Assembly: GCA_026545765.1 (NCBI GenBank)
Contig: JAIFAC010000471.1
Coordinates: forward strand, 1 to 64,000
DNA: 64,000 bases
Direction of reading: 5' to 3'
Source: Plantago major
Taxonomy: Eukaryota; Streptophyta; Magnoliopsida; Lamiales; Plantaginaceae
Positions 11,047-23,083 of the stretch are shown here, piece after piece. Position 1 is the stretch's first letter; each line of letters opens with the position of its first letter. Under the pieces are notes generated by a model. It searched no databases, was not told the DNA's origin, and saw only the letters and a program-made list of their open reading frames with translations. The position numbers were made by a program, and so were the translations under genes.

Positions 11047-13800
11047 TTCTTTAACTCTTAAGTAGTGTTCTTCATTTCTGATACTCTTACTCCTACTGTG
11101 AATTGTTTAAATTTCGAATAGACATCTTCCTTGACATTATCCCACTCCCTTAGTGTGTTATTTAACACTCGAGTATAGTTATTCGTTTGTTGTTCTTCCC
11201 TCTCCAAAGTGTGTCGTTTATATCTCTCAAGTAGAGTTGTTTTTTGTTGTTTATTCAACTCCTTTTGCATTTTGTTTAACTCTCGAGTAGAGTTCTTCGT
11301 TCGTTATTTTATTACTCCTGTGTGTTGTTTAAATCTCAAATTGCCTTCTCCATTTGTAATTGTCCCAGTCCTTTATTGTGTTGTTTATGTCTCGAGTAGA
11401 ATTTTACGATTGTTGATTATCCCACTCCTTATGTGTGTTCTTTAACTCTTAAGTAGTGTTCTTCGTTTGTGATACTCTTACTCCTTCGGTCTATTGTTTA
11501 ATTCTAGTGTAGACTTCTTTGTTTGACATTGTCCCACTCCTTTAGTGTGTTGTTTAGCTCTCGAGTAGAGTTGTTCGTGTGTTGTTTATTCAACACCTTT
11601 TTGTTTTGGTTAACTCTCAAGTAGAGTTCTTCGGTCGTTATTTTATTACTCCTGTGTGTTGTTTAAATCTCAAATTGCCTTCTCCATTTGTAATTGTCCC
11701 AGTCCTTTATTGTGTTGTTTATGTCTCGAGTAGAATTTTACGTTTGTTGATTATCCCACTCCTTATGTGTGTTCTTTAACTCTTAATTAGTGTTCTTCGT
11801 TTGTGATACTCTTACTCCTTCGGTCTATTGTTTAATTCTAGTGTAGATTTCTTTGTTTGACATTATCCCACTCCTTTAGTGTGTTGTTTAGCTCTCGAGT
11901 AGAGTTGTTCGTTTGTTGTTTGTCCCACTCCAAGGTTTGTTGTTTATATCTCTCAAGTAGAGTTGTTCGTTTGTTGTTTATTCTACACCTTTTGTGTTTT
12001 GGTTAACTCTCAAGTAGAGTTCTTCGTTCGTTATTTTATTACTCCTCTTGTGTGTTGTTTAAATCTCTAATTGACTTCTCCGTTTGTAATTATCTCTCTC
12101 CCATTATTGTTTTATTTAAACCACGAGTAGAATTTTACATTTGTTGTTTATCCCAATCCATATGTGTGTTTATTAATTCTCAAGTAGTGTTCTTCGTTTG
12201 TGACACTCTTACTCCTTCTGTGTATTGTTTAAATTTCGAATAGACATCTTCCTTGACATTATCCCACTCCCTTAGTGTGTTATTTAACACTCGAGTATAG
12301 TTATTCGTTTGTTGTTCTTCCCTCTCCAAAGTGTGTTGTTTATATCTCTCAAGTAGAGTTGTTTTTTTCTTGTTTATTCAACTCCTTTTGCATTTTGTTT
12401 AACTCTCAAGTAGAGTTCTTCGTTCGTTATTTTATTACTCCTGTGTGTTGTTTAAATCTCGAATTGCCTTCTCCGTTTGTAATTATCCCACTCCTTATGT
12501 GTTTTCTTTAACTCTTAAGTAGTGTTCTTCGTTTGTGATACTCTTACTCCTTCGGTCTATTGCTTAATTCTAGAATAGACTTTTTTGTTTGACATTATCC
12601 CACTCCTTTAGTGTGTTGTTTATCTCTCGAGTAGAGTTATTCGTTTTTTGTTCTTCCCTCTCCAAAGTGTGTCCTTTATATCTCTCAAGTAGTGTTGTTC
12701 GTTTGTTGTTTATTCAACATGTTTTGTGTTTTGTTTAACTCTCAAGTAGAGTTCTTCGTTCGTAATTTTATTACTCCTTTTGTGTGTTGTTTAAATCTCA
12801 AATTGACTTCTCCGTTTGTAATTATCTCTCTCCCATTATTGTTTTATTTAACCCACGAGTAGAATTTTAGATTTGTTGTTCATCCCAATCCATATGTGTG
12901 TTTATTAATTCTCAAGTAGTGTTCTTCGTTTGTGACACTCTTACTCCTTCTGTGTATTGTTTAAATTTCGAATAGACTTCTTCATTGACATTATCCCACT
13001 CCTTTAGTGTGTTGTTTATCTCTCGAGTAGAGTTATTCGTTTTTTGTTCTTCCCTCTCCAAAGTGTGTCCTTTATATATCTCCAGTAGAGTTGTTCGTTT
13101 GTTGTTTATTCAACACCTTTTGTGTTTTGTTTAACTCTCAAGTAGAGTTCTTCGTTCGTTATTTTATTACTCCTCTTGTGTGTTGTTTAAATCTCAAATT
13201 GACTTCTCCATTTGTAATTATCTCTCTCCCATTTTTGTTTTATATAACCCCCGAGTAGAATTTTACATTTGTTGTTTATCCCAATCCATATGTGTGTTGA
13301 TTAATTCTCAAGTAGTGTTCTTCGCTTGTGATACTCTTACTCCTTCTCTGTATTGTTTAAATTTCGAATAGACTTCTTCCTTGACATTATCCCACTCCTT
13401 TAGTGTGTTGTTTAGCTGTCGAGTAGAGTTGTTCGTTTGTTGTCTGTCCCACTCCAAGGTTTGTTGTTCATATCTCTCAAGTGGAGTTGTTCGTTTGTTG
13501 TTTATTCTACACCTTTTGTGTTTTGGTTAACTCTCAAGTAGAGCTCTTCGTTCGTTATTTTATTACTCCTCTTGTATGTTGTTTAAATCTCAAATTGACT
13601 TCTCCGTTTGTAATTATCTCTCTCCCATTATTGTTTTATTTAAACCACGAGTAGAATTTTACATTTGTTGTTTATGCCAATCCATATGTGTGTTTATTAA
13701 TTCTCAAGTAGTGTTCTTCGTTTGTGACACTCTTACTCCTTCTGTGTGTTTTTAAATTTCGAATAGACTTCTTCATTGACATTATCCCACTTCTTTAGTG

Positions 13801-13805
13801 TGTTG
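13801..13805 (+). repeat. Left target-site duplication of copy 2 (TGTTG)
   Basis: TGTTG directly precedes the LTR and is repeated directly after the other LTR at 25314-25318. Removing the element and one copy restores a normal satellite stretch (TTTAGTGTGTTG then TTTATCTCTCG). Confidence 0.95.
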
Positions 13806-14737
13806 TGTTGATACGGAAATATGTCCAATCCGTCATAAAGGACCTAGGAACGAATCCTAAGGCATCCCAAGTCATCCAATGGATCCGAGACACTTTGGTC
13901 CGAGCAGTCCGATCCGGCGGACCACCATGGTCCGACCACATTGAAAGAAAGTAGTGAAGGATTTGGACCTCTGAGCCCGACCCGGAACCATAGGTCCGAC
14001 CCACCTTGGTCCGAGCCTCTCTAGGAAAGGAGCATAGTGCTAAGTCAGTACCCTCTTCGACCCAAGGACTCCGATCCGGATGTCAACTCGGATCCAGCAT
14101 GACCATCTCATAAAGCAACCAAGCAAATGGGCACCAAAGAGTGAGATGTCCGAACCCAGGAGCTCCGAATCGGAAGAGTTGGATAGGCAGGAGAACTTCC
14201 TCAGCTGACAACCAAATATGGTCCGGACCAATCGTCCGGACCCATCTCTCCAAACCTGGGAACTCGGCAGAACTAGTCACATCCTCAAGAGCTCTCCCAA
14301 TAATGACCAAACTACCCCTAAAGCCCAAGATGGCATGGGCTAAAGCTTCATTGTTGGGCTATGGGCCTCATATTAGCATTGGTGGCTCAATCCTGGCCGT
14401 ACACATGGTGCAATCCTAGCAAGGCCTTCCATTTTGATGATAGCCTATAAATAAGGCACACATCCCCACAAGTAAGTCATCGGATAAGTCACTTCACGAT
14501 CCCAATCCCGAGTATTATACAGAGTTGATCTTCAGTCACTCTCGAGTAAAGTCTCATCCCGGTTTGACACTTAGCAAACCGGGCACTAACTTCCCACTCA
14601 AGTGTGCAGGTCCTTACCGAAGTAGTTAGTCGCTGGTTCTTACGCATTGGTCCTTACCTAGCAAGGAGCTTCTTACCTTGGCACCCATTAGTGGAGTTGA
14701 AATAAATTTAAGTAGTTGGGGAGTTACACCCTCAACA
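13806..14737 (+). repeat. 5' LTR of copy 2
   Basis: 932 bp, starting TGTTGATACGG and ending CTCAACA. It contains a TATA box at 14446-14453 and two GTCCGGAC palindromes in the stretch 14219-14241. Compared with the 3' LTR it is shorter near 13906-13960 and lacks the long C-tract (TTCCC instead). Confidence 0.95.
14446..14453 (+). promoter_or_regulatory. LTR TATA box, copy 2 5' LTR
   Basis: TATAAATA in the context GCCTATAAATAAGGC, about 290 bp before the LTR end. It is conserved in all three LTRs, as expected for the promoter of the genomic RNA. Confidence 0.7.
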
Positions 14738-14740
14738 TTT

Positions 14741-14758
14741 TGGCGCCGTCTGTGGGAA
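14741..14758 (+). other. Primer-binding site, copy 2
   Basis: TGGCGCCGTCTGTGGGAA begins three bases after the LTR end. This position and the leading TGG fit a tRNA primer site. Confidence 0.8.
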
Positions 14759-14788
14759 CATTTACAAAAAGTCCCGTTCTCTTCAGTA

Positions 14789-16322
14789 ATGGCAAGAACA
14801 AGAAGGTCCACAAGAACCGCCACGCGCCATTGGTACGCATGCTCCGAGACAAAGGGAACACCTCTCACTAGAAGAGGTGGGGTAGCAAGAGTTTCAACAA
14901 GAGAAGTAATAGATGATCAGTGATGGCCATACCGCTAGTCTTTCTTACGGCGAGGAAAGAGCCGTTAATCCACCGATGAGATCCAGACACTTGGGGATGA
15001 AGGACAGGTTCCTCCGTCAGGAACACATGGTCCTCCTCCAGGAAGAAACTTTACCCTTCCGAATGGACAGATCATTCGTCCTAGTGAGTTCGGGATGAAT
15101 GAGAATCAGTTTGGCCTCTTACTCACCACTATTCAAGGATGCTTTGGATCAAACAACCTCCAGCCTCCTCATTGACCCACTACGCCGATCCCAAGGCAAG
15201 TGAACCGCTCAATCAAGAAATGAGCACCGTCCTATCCAACAAAGGCTGGGGAACAAGCTCAACCAGAAGACTGAGACATCTTCTCAATAGAAGAGCCGCT
15301 TCTCATGAACAACGAGGAGAAGTCCGGAAGTGCCGAGTAGGCGAAGTGGGAACCATCGTGAGAGCTCGACAACAAGCGCTAGAGATCAAATGGCGGAAAG
15401 CATCCCGATAGTTCAATCGGTGATCTTCCTCCAGATATAGTGTCGACCAGGCGGTGAAAGGCGGCGGTGGCGGATCTACCTCAACGAAGGCCACAAACAC
15501 AAATTGCCACCTTGAGCAAGATGGTCAAAGCACATGAGAAGGTGGTAGTTAAAACTCCCAACCCGCTGTGCGATGAGATCAGAAGAGAAAGGAAGCGCCC
15601 CGACTGTGTTATCCCAAACCTTGAGCATTACTATGGAGATACTTGCCCTGTAGGGCATCTTACTAGATACGAAAATAAGATGGAAAGCAATGGACTCAAT
15701 GAAAACATGAAAGCTCTCAACTTTTCCACCACACTCTTTGGAGAAGCAATGGATTGGTGGACCTCACTACCTAATGGTTCCATCAAATCTAATGCGGACA
15801 TCGCCTCCCTTTTCTTGAAAAGGTTTGAGAAAGCAAAGAGAAGGAAAAGTTCAGTTGAGCACCTGGCAGGCATAATCCAGAAAGAGCATGAGGACCTTAG
15901 AACCTTCCTTGGCCAGCTTCAATATGGATCTGACGGTAGAGCCTCATAGCATAAAAGAGCGGGTCCGACACCTATATGCTAATACTTATAATGATGAGCT
16001 TAGAAGGAAGATTTCCAACGAAGAAATCACCACTGAAAAGTATCTGCAAGAGATCTGCGAAGGAGTCTTGTATGGAGAAGATTACCGAAGAAATGTCCCG
16101 ATAAGAGCAGGGATAAAGAAGGGGAAAGAACAAGTACGACAGGAACTCCCTCCTCGTCAAGGGAAGTTCGAGCAAGAAAGAGATCTCGAGACGGAAAGAA
16201 TTCAGAGAGAAAGAACTCCACCTAGGAGATCGCCAGTATACTCGCCTCAGCAGACCAGATCCGACATCTTGGCTTCTATTGTTGAAAAGGACTTAGATAT
16301 ACAATGGCCTAAACACATCTAG
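14789..16322 (+). pseudogene. gag remnant, copy 2
   Basis: The likely start ATG at 14789 opens MARTRRSTRT; this frame stops at 14921-14923. The best-preserved gag core is at 15467-15949, with GHLTRYENKMESNGLN, AMDWWTSLPNGSI, ASLFLKRFEKAKRRKSSVEHL and KEHEDLRTFL, the pattern of the plant retrotransposon gag (capsid) domain. A frameshift near 15900 moves reading into the frame at 15888-16322, with SIKERVRHLYANTYNDELRRK followed by an arginine/glutamate-rich tail. The same core is found broken in copy 1 at 5312-5022. The protein would have formed the particle that packages the RNA. Confidence 0.83.
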
Positions 16323-16718
16323 AGCAAAGAAGAGTAAATTTTCTAAAGACTCATGTAGGTTCCACAAGCGAAGGTCACTCATTGAGGCGCATCCGGTGAA
16401 GGCAATCGAAGACTAGTGAGAAGTGGGAAGTTGAAAGAACAGCGGTGAAGAAGAACCCTCCGGGCATAGAAAGAATGAGCAAAGTAGAGAGGGCGTGATT
16501 ACGAACCTCCGACAGATCTTTACCACCACCTCCGGAAATCCCACCTCGGCATGCCCAAAGATACCAAGGGTACGCGAGGATCTGAAATGGAGAACCTCCC
16601 TTACGTGGAATTATCAGCGCCATTGCGGGAGGACCAGCGGGGAGATAGCGAAATGCAAGGAAAGGACCGCAACACTTGAGAAACAACGTGAGCTTACGGT
16701 CCACCGACCTTGAAAGGC
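16323..16718 (+). pseudogene. gag C-terminal / protease-linker remnant, copy 2
   Basis: Decayed continuation of gag-pol. It includes CRFHKRRS near 16350, reminiscent of the CXFH start of plant gag nucleocapsid motifs, and a stretch at 16495-16713 that aligns with the copy 1 linker at about 4460-4250, including the sequence coding GGPTGGDS-like residues in another frame. It ends at the deletion junction, just before the point where the protease would begin. Confidence 0.62.
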
Positions 16719-16725
16719 ACAAATG
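16719..16725 (+). other. Deletion junction (ACAAATG microhomology)
   Basis: Left of this point copy 2 aligns with copy 1 at about 4246, and right of it with copy 1 at about 1493. Copy 1 has ACAAATG at both places (minus strand, 4246-4240 and 1499-1493). Copy 2 keeps one ACAAATG, so about 2,747 bp carrying PR, RT and both RNase H domains are missing. Confidence 0.72.
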
Positions 16726-17937
16726 TTTCTCCTGGCAAACCCAGCGGACGGATGTTTCTCTTAAGCGAAGAAAGCGGATGGTGATATATTCCGTTACCTC
16801 AAGGATGGTACTTTACCGGTGGATCCTAGAGAGGCGAAGATTCAATATCGAGCTAATGATACTTTATTCGAAGAAGATCTCTACAAAAGATCCTACGGTG
16901 AACTCACGAGGTGCCTAGATCCTCGAAGTAGCTGCGATGGAAGAAATCCACGCCGGAAGTTGTGGAAGTCGTTACGGAGGAAGAACTTTGGCGCAAAAGA
17001 TCATAAGGCAAGGATACTATTGGCCAACTATTGACATTGATCTTGCCAACATCGCGCTGTGAAAGCGCGATACTATGCGACATACCACACGCCCGACCAG
17101 CGCTATGATTCCGTCAATCATAGCATGCCCATTGATCAATGGTGCATAGACAGTTGGTCCCTTTCCACGAGGAACACATCAAAAGAAGTTCTTGATAGTG
17201 GCGTGGAATACTTCACTAAGTGGGTGAAGCAGCGATGTCGGCCATCCTGAGCGAGGTTCGGACATTCATATGGAAGAACATCATCTGCCGGTTTGGACTC
17301 CCACGAGTGCTAGTTTCGGACTATGGAGCACAATTTTGGGTCGAGGCGAAGGGTGGCTTGGTCCTTCAAAATAGAACAACGCTTTACTTGGTTACCCCGA
17401 CAATGGTCGGTGGAAGCCACCAACAAGACCATAGTCAAAATTTTGGAGAAAAGGTTGAGAACTTCCCAAGATTAGGCGGATGATCTCGGCGTGGTCCTTT
17501 AGGCGCATCGAGCAGCGGCCACACCTGAAACACCTTTCTCCCTGGTCTACGGATCCGAGGCGGTCATCCCTTCGGAAACGGTGGTGGCAACCCAGAGAAT
17601 CCAGCAATACAACCCAGTTGATAACGAGATCGCAAGGATCTATGACCTTGAGCTCCTTGAAGGCAAGCGCGATAAGGCATTGGCCAACATCCTTCGGTAC
17701 CAAGCCGCCATGACCGCGAGCTACAATAAATGTGTCTTTCCCGAGGACATAAGTTGGAGACTTAGTCCTCGGAAGAGCCGATATACTAAGTCATGTGGGA
17801 AACTTAAGCCCAGTGGGAAGGACCGTACAAAGTTCTTTGAGGCAAGAGTTAATGGAAGCTTTGAACTAGAAGATGAGCAAGGGCGGGCCTTGAAGAGAAC
17901 TTGGAATGCCAAGAATCTCCAAAAGTTTTACACTTAG
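16726..17937 (+). pseudogene. Integrase remnant, copy 2
   Basis: Remains of integrase in several frames. Recognisable pieces in order: GYYWPT at 17012-17029 (end of the zinc-binding region), IDQWCID near 17130 (usual motif QWGID, so glycine is replaced by cysteine), FGLPRVLVSDYGAQFWVEAK near 17290-17350 (usual SDNGxQF, with tyrosine in place of asparagine), and VEATNKTIVKILE... near 17410. The C-terminal tail at 17581-17937 has NPVDNEIARIYDLELLEGKRDKA and ends at TAG 17935-17937. Stops after each piece make it non-functional. Confidence 0.8.
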
Positions 17938-18683
17938 AGGAGGAGTGTGGCAACGACTGTCACCTTCCTTTATCTTGACGATCTGTTTTTTGTGTTTGTT
18001 TTTTGAAAAGGCCTCGAAGGCCTCAAGTTGTAATTCGATTTCCGTCAAATCAATACAACTGTGATTTCATAAACATTGTTAATAATCATGTCCTTCGGAT
18101 CTCATGATTCGAACAAGCCATGAAGATATTCAACTACTCGATCCGAAACTAGATCATACACTGATCCGGATCGGATTAACACAATCAAACAGTATCCGAC
18201 CTTGACAAAGGCAAAAATGCTTTTATTGAAATAGAGATGCAATTACAAAGTCAGGGTCCGAAGAGCCCTAATCGCGCTTACAGAAACAAGCTCCTATTCT
18301 ATCTCTTTTCTACTTCTACAGCGAAGCTTCTTAATTAACCCTGGTCTACCGAACCAAACCCCGTCCGAGCACTATTAACTCTATCTGTGGGCGCTCCGAA
18401 GGAAGAAGGAATTCCACCATCCCAACTTTGATTGCTTACTGAAAAAGATTTCGAAGCCCCCTTCGGACGACCTAAAGACTAACAGCTGCCGAATGAGATA
18501 ACGGAGGCCATTCAATGCTTCCAGAAAGGATAATTCATCACTTCTGAACGAAAGAGAGCTGCGAAGCAAGCAAGAAGTGCTATAACAATCCGAATCGCCT
18601 CTTGCCAAATACTATAAATACATCTCAGATTCAGAGTATTGGGAAGGCGACCGACCCGGATTGTCGGAATAACCCAAGTCACT
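17938..18683 (+). other. 3' non-coding region of copy 2, first part
   Basis: No gene seen. The first 300 bp correspond to positions 275-1 of copy 1, showing this is a shared family region. A TATAAATA word occurs at 18613-18620; I cannot say whether it is used. Confidence 0.6.
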
Positions 18684-19212
18684 CCGGAGGCCCCCGTTGG
18701 TCCGAGTCCCAACAAGACCGGCATTGTCAGGAACACCGTCCCAGAATTGCAAGTCGCTCCCTCGAGCCTTCAATTCTGGAATGCAGCCACCAACAAAGCC
18801 GAGCTGCTCGGACGAAAGACCTTAGGTGTAAGACAAAGAAGTTACCAGAAAGGTTACTTCCGGAAGTCCCCAATGATCCGACTCCAAACAAGCTCAGCAC
18901 TGTCGGGGACTCCTTTCCAGAATTCCAAGTAGCTCCCTCGAGCCTTCAATCCTGGAAACAAAGTCACCAACAGAACCGAACTGCTCGGATACGTATGTTC
19001 AAGGACGTGCTGGAAGACCTACTAAAGAGGATACATCCGGAGCTCCCTCAATCCGAGAAACGAACAACTAGACACAACAGGATTGGTAGAAATCCTTCCA
19101 ACATCTCGGGCGATTTTTTACGACCGAACCACGAAATATTGGAAGGGATTCTACCAAACCAATTATGACGACTTGTCCTCCCCCGGGCACATACCCAGAG
19201 CGGAATGCCTCG
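18684..19212 (+). repeat. Tandem repeat, about 176-bp unit, up to 3 copies
   Basis: CCGG(A)AG.CCCC starts at 18684, 18860 and 19037, spaced 176 and 177 bp. Copies 1 and 2 are clearly alike, sharing GCTCCCTCGAGCCTTCAAT (at about 18755 and 18931), CCAACA-A-CCGA and CTGCTCGGA. Copy 3 is similar at its start and fades. Tandem repeats in the 3' region are known in the Tat lineage, for example in Retand-type elements. Confidence 0.75.
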
Positions 19213-20436
19213 GATGCATTGAGGTTCAAAAACAACTATTTGAAGATCCCCGAACCATCCAGCTAATCTACCTCTCCGGGGCTAAAAGTCACGAATATAG
19301 ACCACAGCCCCAGAGAAAGAAGATTAGCCTGACGATCAGAGGAATTGGTAGCAAGATTTCAAGTCTCACTCGGCACGGACCGTATCCTCGAAGATCCGAG
19401 GCGGGCTTTCCGAGCAATTTAATTTCCAAAACTCTCACCGTAAACCAACCCGGGTAGACTTCCGAAGCATCGGAGAAACCCTGGGGACAAGATCACACGC
19501 AAGAGTGATGGCATAAACACTCTCACCAGCCGCTCGGACCCGAGCTCCGGACCCTTGGCTACTATAAAAGGGAGAATTATCCTAAAGAAAAGCCGTACAA
19601 ACCAGGAGTATATATAGAAGAGAGGATCAATCAGAAGCGGACACGTGTCCCATATTCGCCGGAAATGGGCTTGGGCCGAACATGGGCCTGACTCTTCGAC
19701 TTCCATTGGCCCAACCCAATAATCCATCCATACGGTCGGTCATATTGACTAAGTTACTCACTCGGACGTATCAAGCTCGAGGCTGACATAACAACATACG
19801 AAGCAACTGTGATTCGTATAGAGTCACCCTGTACTTAACGCTGATCATCTTCTCACTCTCTCACAAGTCTGAAAGACTCGGGATGACTCACCAAGTCAAC
19901 GTCCGAATCGCCACTACTTATCACGATACAAGGAAATTCTCTTTCTTGCAAGCCTTGTCACTCTAAGACATGGCTCCGAACCGTTCGTGATCCGGCTTAT
20001 TTCTATTAAAGAGTCCGATTCGGATGGGTACAATGGTTGATCGTCCCGCAAAGGAGAATTTGCATCAGGCAAATTAATGTTCTGGCGGTTTGAATCTCAA
20101 GGGTCCAAACCCATTATCCGAATTTACGAGAGTTGGTGAGTTACTACGCAAATACGAAATTAAAACGCGCAAGAATGAAGAAAGCAACATTAGCAGTCCG
20201 GTGACAAAAATAGTTCCGAGCCACCAAGGGGCCCGAACCAACAACATTCAACAAAGACAAGTATATGTTTTGCCAACAAAAGATGACGAGCAAAAAGGAC
20301 AACATTGTTTTAGGCCCGGAGGAACCCTACTACAAAAAACCCGGGGCATATCCCGTCTTCACTGCCTTTGCCGCTCGAACGAACTAGGTTGAGACCGAGA
20401 GGGGCCCCCAGTATCCTTCTCCGGAGGTGCTTGACC
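19213..20436 (+). other. 3' non-coding region of copy 2, second part
   Basis: No supported gene. A TATAAAAG word lies at 19563-19570 in CTACTATAAAAGGGAG. The rest is CGGA-rich sequence like that of the LTR and of the tandem repeat. The open stretches in it have no recognisable protein pattern. Confidence 0.5.
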
Positions 20437-21225
20437 TTACTGTTGGGCTGCCTGGGCTAACCTCCGTTCTCTCCGAGCCTCAACCTCTTTCAGGAAGGCC
20501 GGACACTGCTCCATCAAGTCTAGGTCGCGATCAAAGCCATGGGCGAGCCCAGCAGGTCGGCTAGTCTCGGTTGTGTTCAGTGATCCTCCAAAGGCGAAAA
20601 CCTTGGATATAAGCACCGAGGGACGAAGGATGGGAGATACGGACCGCCATGGTTGTACTTCTTGCCCTCAGGCTCGTCATGAGACCAGCTCCACAAATTC
20701 ACACTTAAGCAGGTCTTCGTCCAAGACACCCTCCGGAGCAAAGTCCGAGCCATCTCCATTCTTAAAGGCGGACACTCCCTCAGCCTCCAAGTCGCAGTCA
20801 TCCGGTATCCAACCCTTCCTCCGGCACTGGTCCACAGCTGCATCAAACCCATCTTGGCGGGCCTCGTCATACTTTGACTCGAACAAAAACTTGCAGGAGT
20901 CCGAATCAAGGAAATCTTGGCGGCCTTATGGGACCCGAAGATCCTTCAGCATCATATCTTTGAAAGTCCGAGAGACATCCACGAACTCGTCCAAACTATC
21001 TTGGTGCACTTTCAAGTCAGTCTCCAAAGATCGATTGGCACTTTTCATCTTGGCCGTCTACGACTCGGCCTCCTGTTTAGCAGCTATGGCCTTCTTGAGC
21101 CGCTCCGAAGTGCTGTTCAACCGGGATGTTTCAATCGCCCGGGCAACCTCAGCCTTAGCCAAATCTTCTTCCAAGGTGGCTCTCCGAGCAGCTACCAGAG
21201 AGCATGCTTCAACAGCAGCAGCAAG

Positions 21226-21310
21226 CTAAAAACAAAAACGAAAACATCGGAAGTGTTAGATACCTCCGAACCACAAGAAGATGTAAAACCAACGGAAAAT
21301 TTAAACTCAC
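21226..21310 (-). other. Predicted intron 4 of the antisense gene (85 bp)
   Basis: Donor GTGAGT at 21310 and acceptor CGTTTTTGTTTTTAG ending at 21226. The flanking exons code ERISELTAAQRK and LAAAVEACSLVAARR, a continuous coiled-coil-like reading. The intron is more AT-rich than both exons. Confidence 0.75.
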
Positions 21311-21757
21311 TTTGCGCTGCGCGGCAGTTAACTCCGAAATCCGCTCCAACTCCGGCGACCAAAGAGCAACTTGACATCTGAATCCAGCTCGGGCGCCTCG
21401 CTCATCTTTCCCTTGCCTTTCTTGGCGGGAGGATTCGGACCTTCGGAGGGGCGCTTTTTTGCAGCCGCAGCGCTCGATCCGCTTGCGGGAGGATCTCGGG
21501 ACACGGATCTTGGAGGCTTCTTCGAGCCCTTAGAACCGGCCACCTTACCCTTATCCGGAGTAGGGATAGTTTGGGCCTCTTCGCCCGCAGCAGCTCTCCG
21601 AGATTCCTCCACTCGGAACACGGCAGCATGTCTTGGTTCATCCATCGGGAGTACGGTGGAAGTCTCCGGGAACCCTCTGCCAACTCCTTCCGCTGTGCAG
21701 CATTTTGTTGACGCTTCAACTCCCGCATGGTCGACATCGTATACTCGAACCAAAAAG

Positions 21758-21870
21758 CTGCACATCCGAATCACAATGAGTTGCAAAATACAAAAGAACC
21801 TACAAATGGTAACTACATAGTCGACAAACCGAATCGGACAACCAACCAGAGGTAGAGAGAAACCACTTAC
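21758..21870 (-). other. Predicted intron 3 of the antisense gene (113 bp)
   Basis: Donor TTGA|GTAAGT at 21870 and acceptor GGATGTGCAG ending at 21758, phase 1. The joined frame runs from NMEDL into EYTMSTMRELKRQQNAAQRK. Confidence 0.68.
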
Positions 21871-23083
21871 TCAAATCCTCCATATTGTCACAAAAACTTG
21901 GCTCGGACAAGCCGGCCAGTAAAGGCGGTGACATATCGACCCTCGAAGAAGCACTTTTACGGCTCTTGACTCGATGGGCGCTTGCATCCATAGGGGACAT
22001 TCGGGCAGTGGCTTCGGTTTGGCGGCTTGCCTCGGAAGAATTTCCTCTCAAATTGCCACTTGGCCTCTCCGCTTGATTGGGCTTGAGCCGGACGGACAAA
22101 ATGTACCTCTTGAACCATTGGATTCCCATGAGGACAAGTCAACAAAACGTATGCGCTGGCGACATCTGAGCGTATAGAACCATGTGTTCCTATTACTTAC
22201 ACTTATGTTGAACAATTTACGAAAATTATCGAAGGTGACCGGGATGCCTTTATATTTACATAAGACCCCGAAGCACATCAGATTTCCGAGGGAGTTGGGG
22301 ATGATCTGGTGCGGACATAACCCCATACTGTTCAAAATCTCCAGCTTCGGACGTCTGGTGTAGCCACCCATGATGGAGACTTATCTCATAGACACACATG
22401 TATCCCGGAGGCGGATTGTAGAACGCATGAGATTCGTCTGGGATGAGAATCTCCACACACTCTGGGATCTCATATCTCCTCCGGAGCTCATCCACTTCAT
22501 CGGCTCGGATGGTTGAGGCACAAGTAGGCAATGTACCGTCTTCATTCAACTCGCCCTCCGGATCGGGGTGAGTGACCTCGTTTTTAGACCGAGGGAACTT
22601 TACTTGGAATACGTCCTCACCCTTCCTCAGCCTCTCCGGACGCTCCTCCTCAGCCGTCTGCCGACTCGGCCCTGCTTGCCCAGCAGATTCCACACGGAGC
22701 ACACGAGCGGATGGCTCTACACTTTCTTCCTCTTCGGAACCAGAATCTTGGCCCCGCACACCTTCTTCTGCCTCATCTTCCTCGGACGAGGACGCTAACT
22801 CTACGACAATCTGAAGAGGCACAGCGACATGCACACGATCCTCCTCACCCTCTTCAAAGATGCTCAAATTGGGAGATGCTTCCGAGGTATCATGAACTTC
22901 CTCGATGATTGGCGCCTGCGGATCCGGAACGAACGGAACTCGATTAGGATTACTCCTAAAATTATAACCAAGGTTGCGAATTAAAGATCGGATCTCTACC
23001 GGAAGTTCGGATTCTTAGCCAGCCCGACCCGGGCGACGAGTTCCTACAACTCGCGAACTTGTTTCTTGAGCCGCTACAATAAC

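Larger units (their letters stand above)
7142..13805 (+). repeat. 396-bp satellite array, plus orientation, left part
   Basis: About 17 head-to-tail monomers of an AT-rich satellite between the two retrotransposons. Each monomer is built of subrepeats with CTCTCGAGTAGAG, CTCTCAAGTAGAG or TCTCAAATTGAC openings and TTGTTTA-like ends. Monomers here are fairly diverged, and some are shortened or rearranged by whole subrepeats. Two common variants of the fifth and sixth subrepeats are seen: one with ATTCTAGAATAGAC and TTTGTCCCACTCC, the other with ATTTCGAATAGAC and GTTCTTCCCTCTCC. The short open frames in the array are repeat artefacts. Confidence 0.93.

Noticed and set aside
7142..13805. Numerous short, similar open frames rich in Cys, Phe, Leu and Val in the satellite
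   Set aside because: They recur because 396 and 57 are multiples of 3, so the same stop-free frame returns in each monomer. They have no consistent start and no recognisable domain, and they appear on both sides of the orientation switch.
18613..19570. TATAAATA at 18613 and TATAAAAG at 19563 as internal promoters or a nested LTR
   Set aside because: No matching LTR ends, target duplication or shared flanks were found, and no downstream gene on that strand. TATA words alone are weak evidence.
20573..21229. Plus-strand open frame of 218 codons, serine-rich
   Set aside because: It lies opposite the coiled-coil and C-terminal exon of the antisense gene. The minus strand shows the heptad-like, acidic/basic protein pattern, while the plus frame has no recognisable domain.
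22135..22210. Possible further intron in exon 3 of the antisense gene (GTAAGT near 22200, CAG near 22150)
   Set aside because: The sequence between codes NTWFYTLRCRQR in the domain frame, where a WFY-type motif is expected, so it looks like coding sequence rather than an intron.
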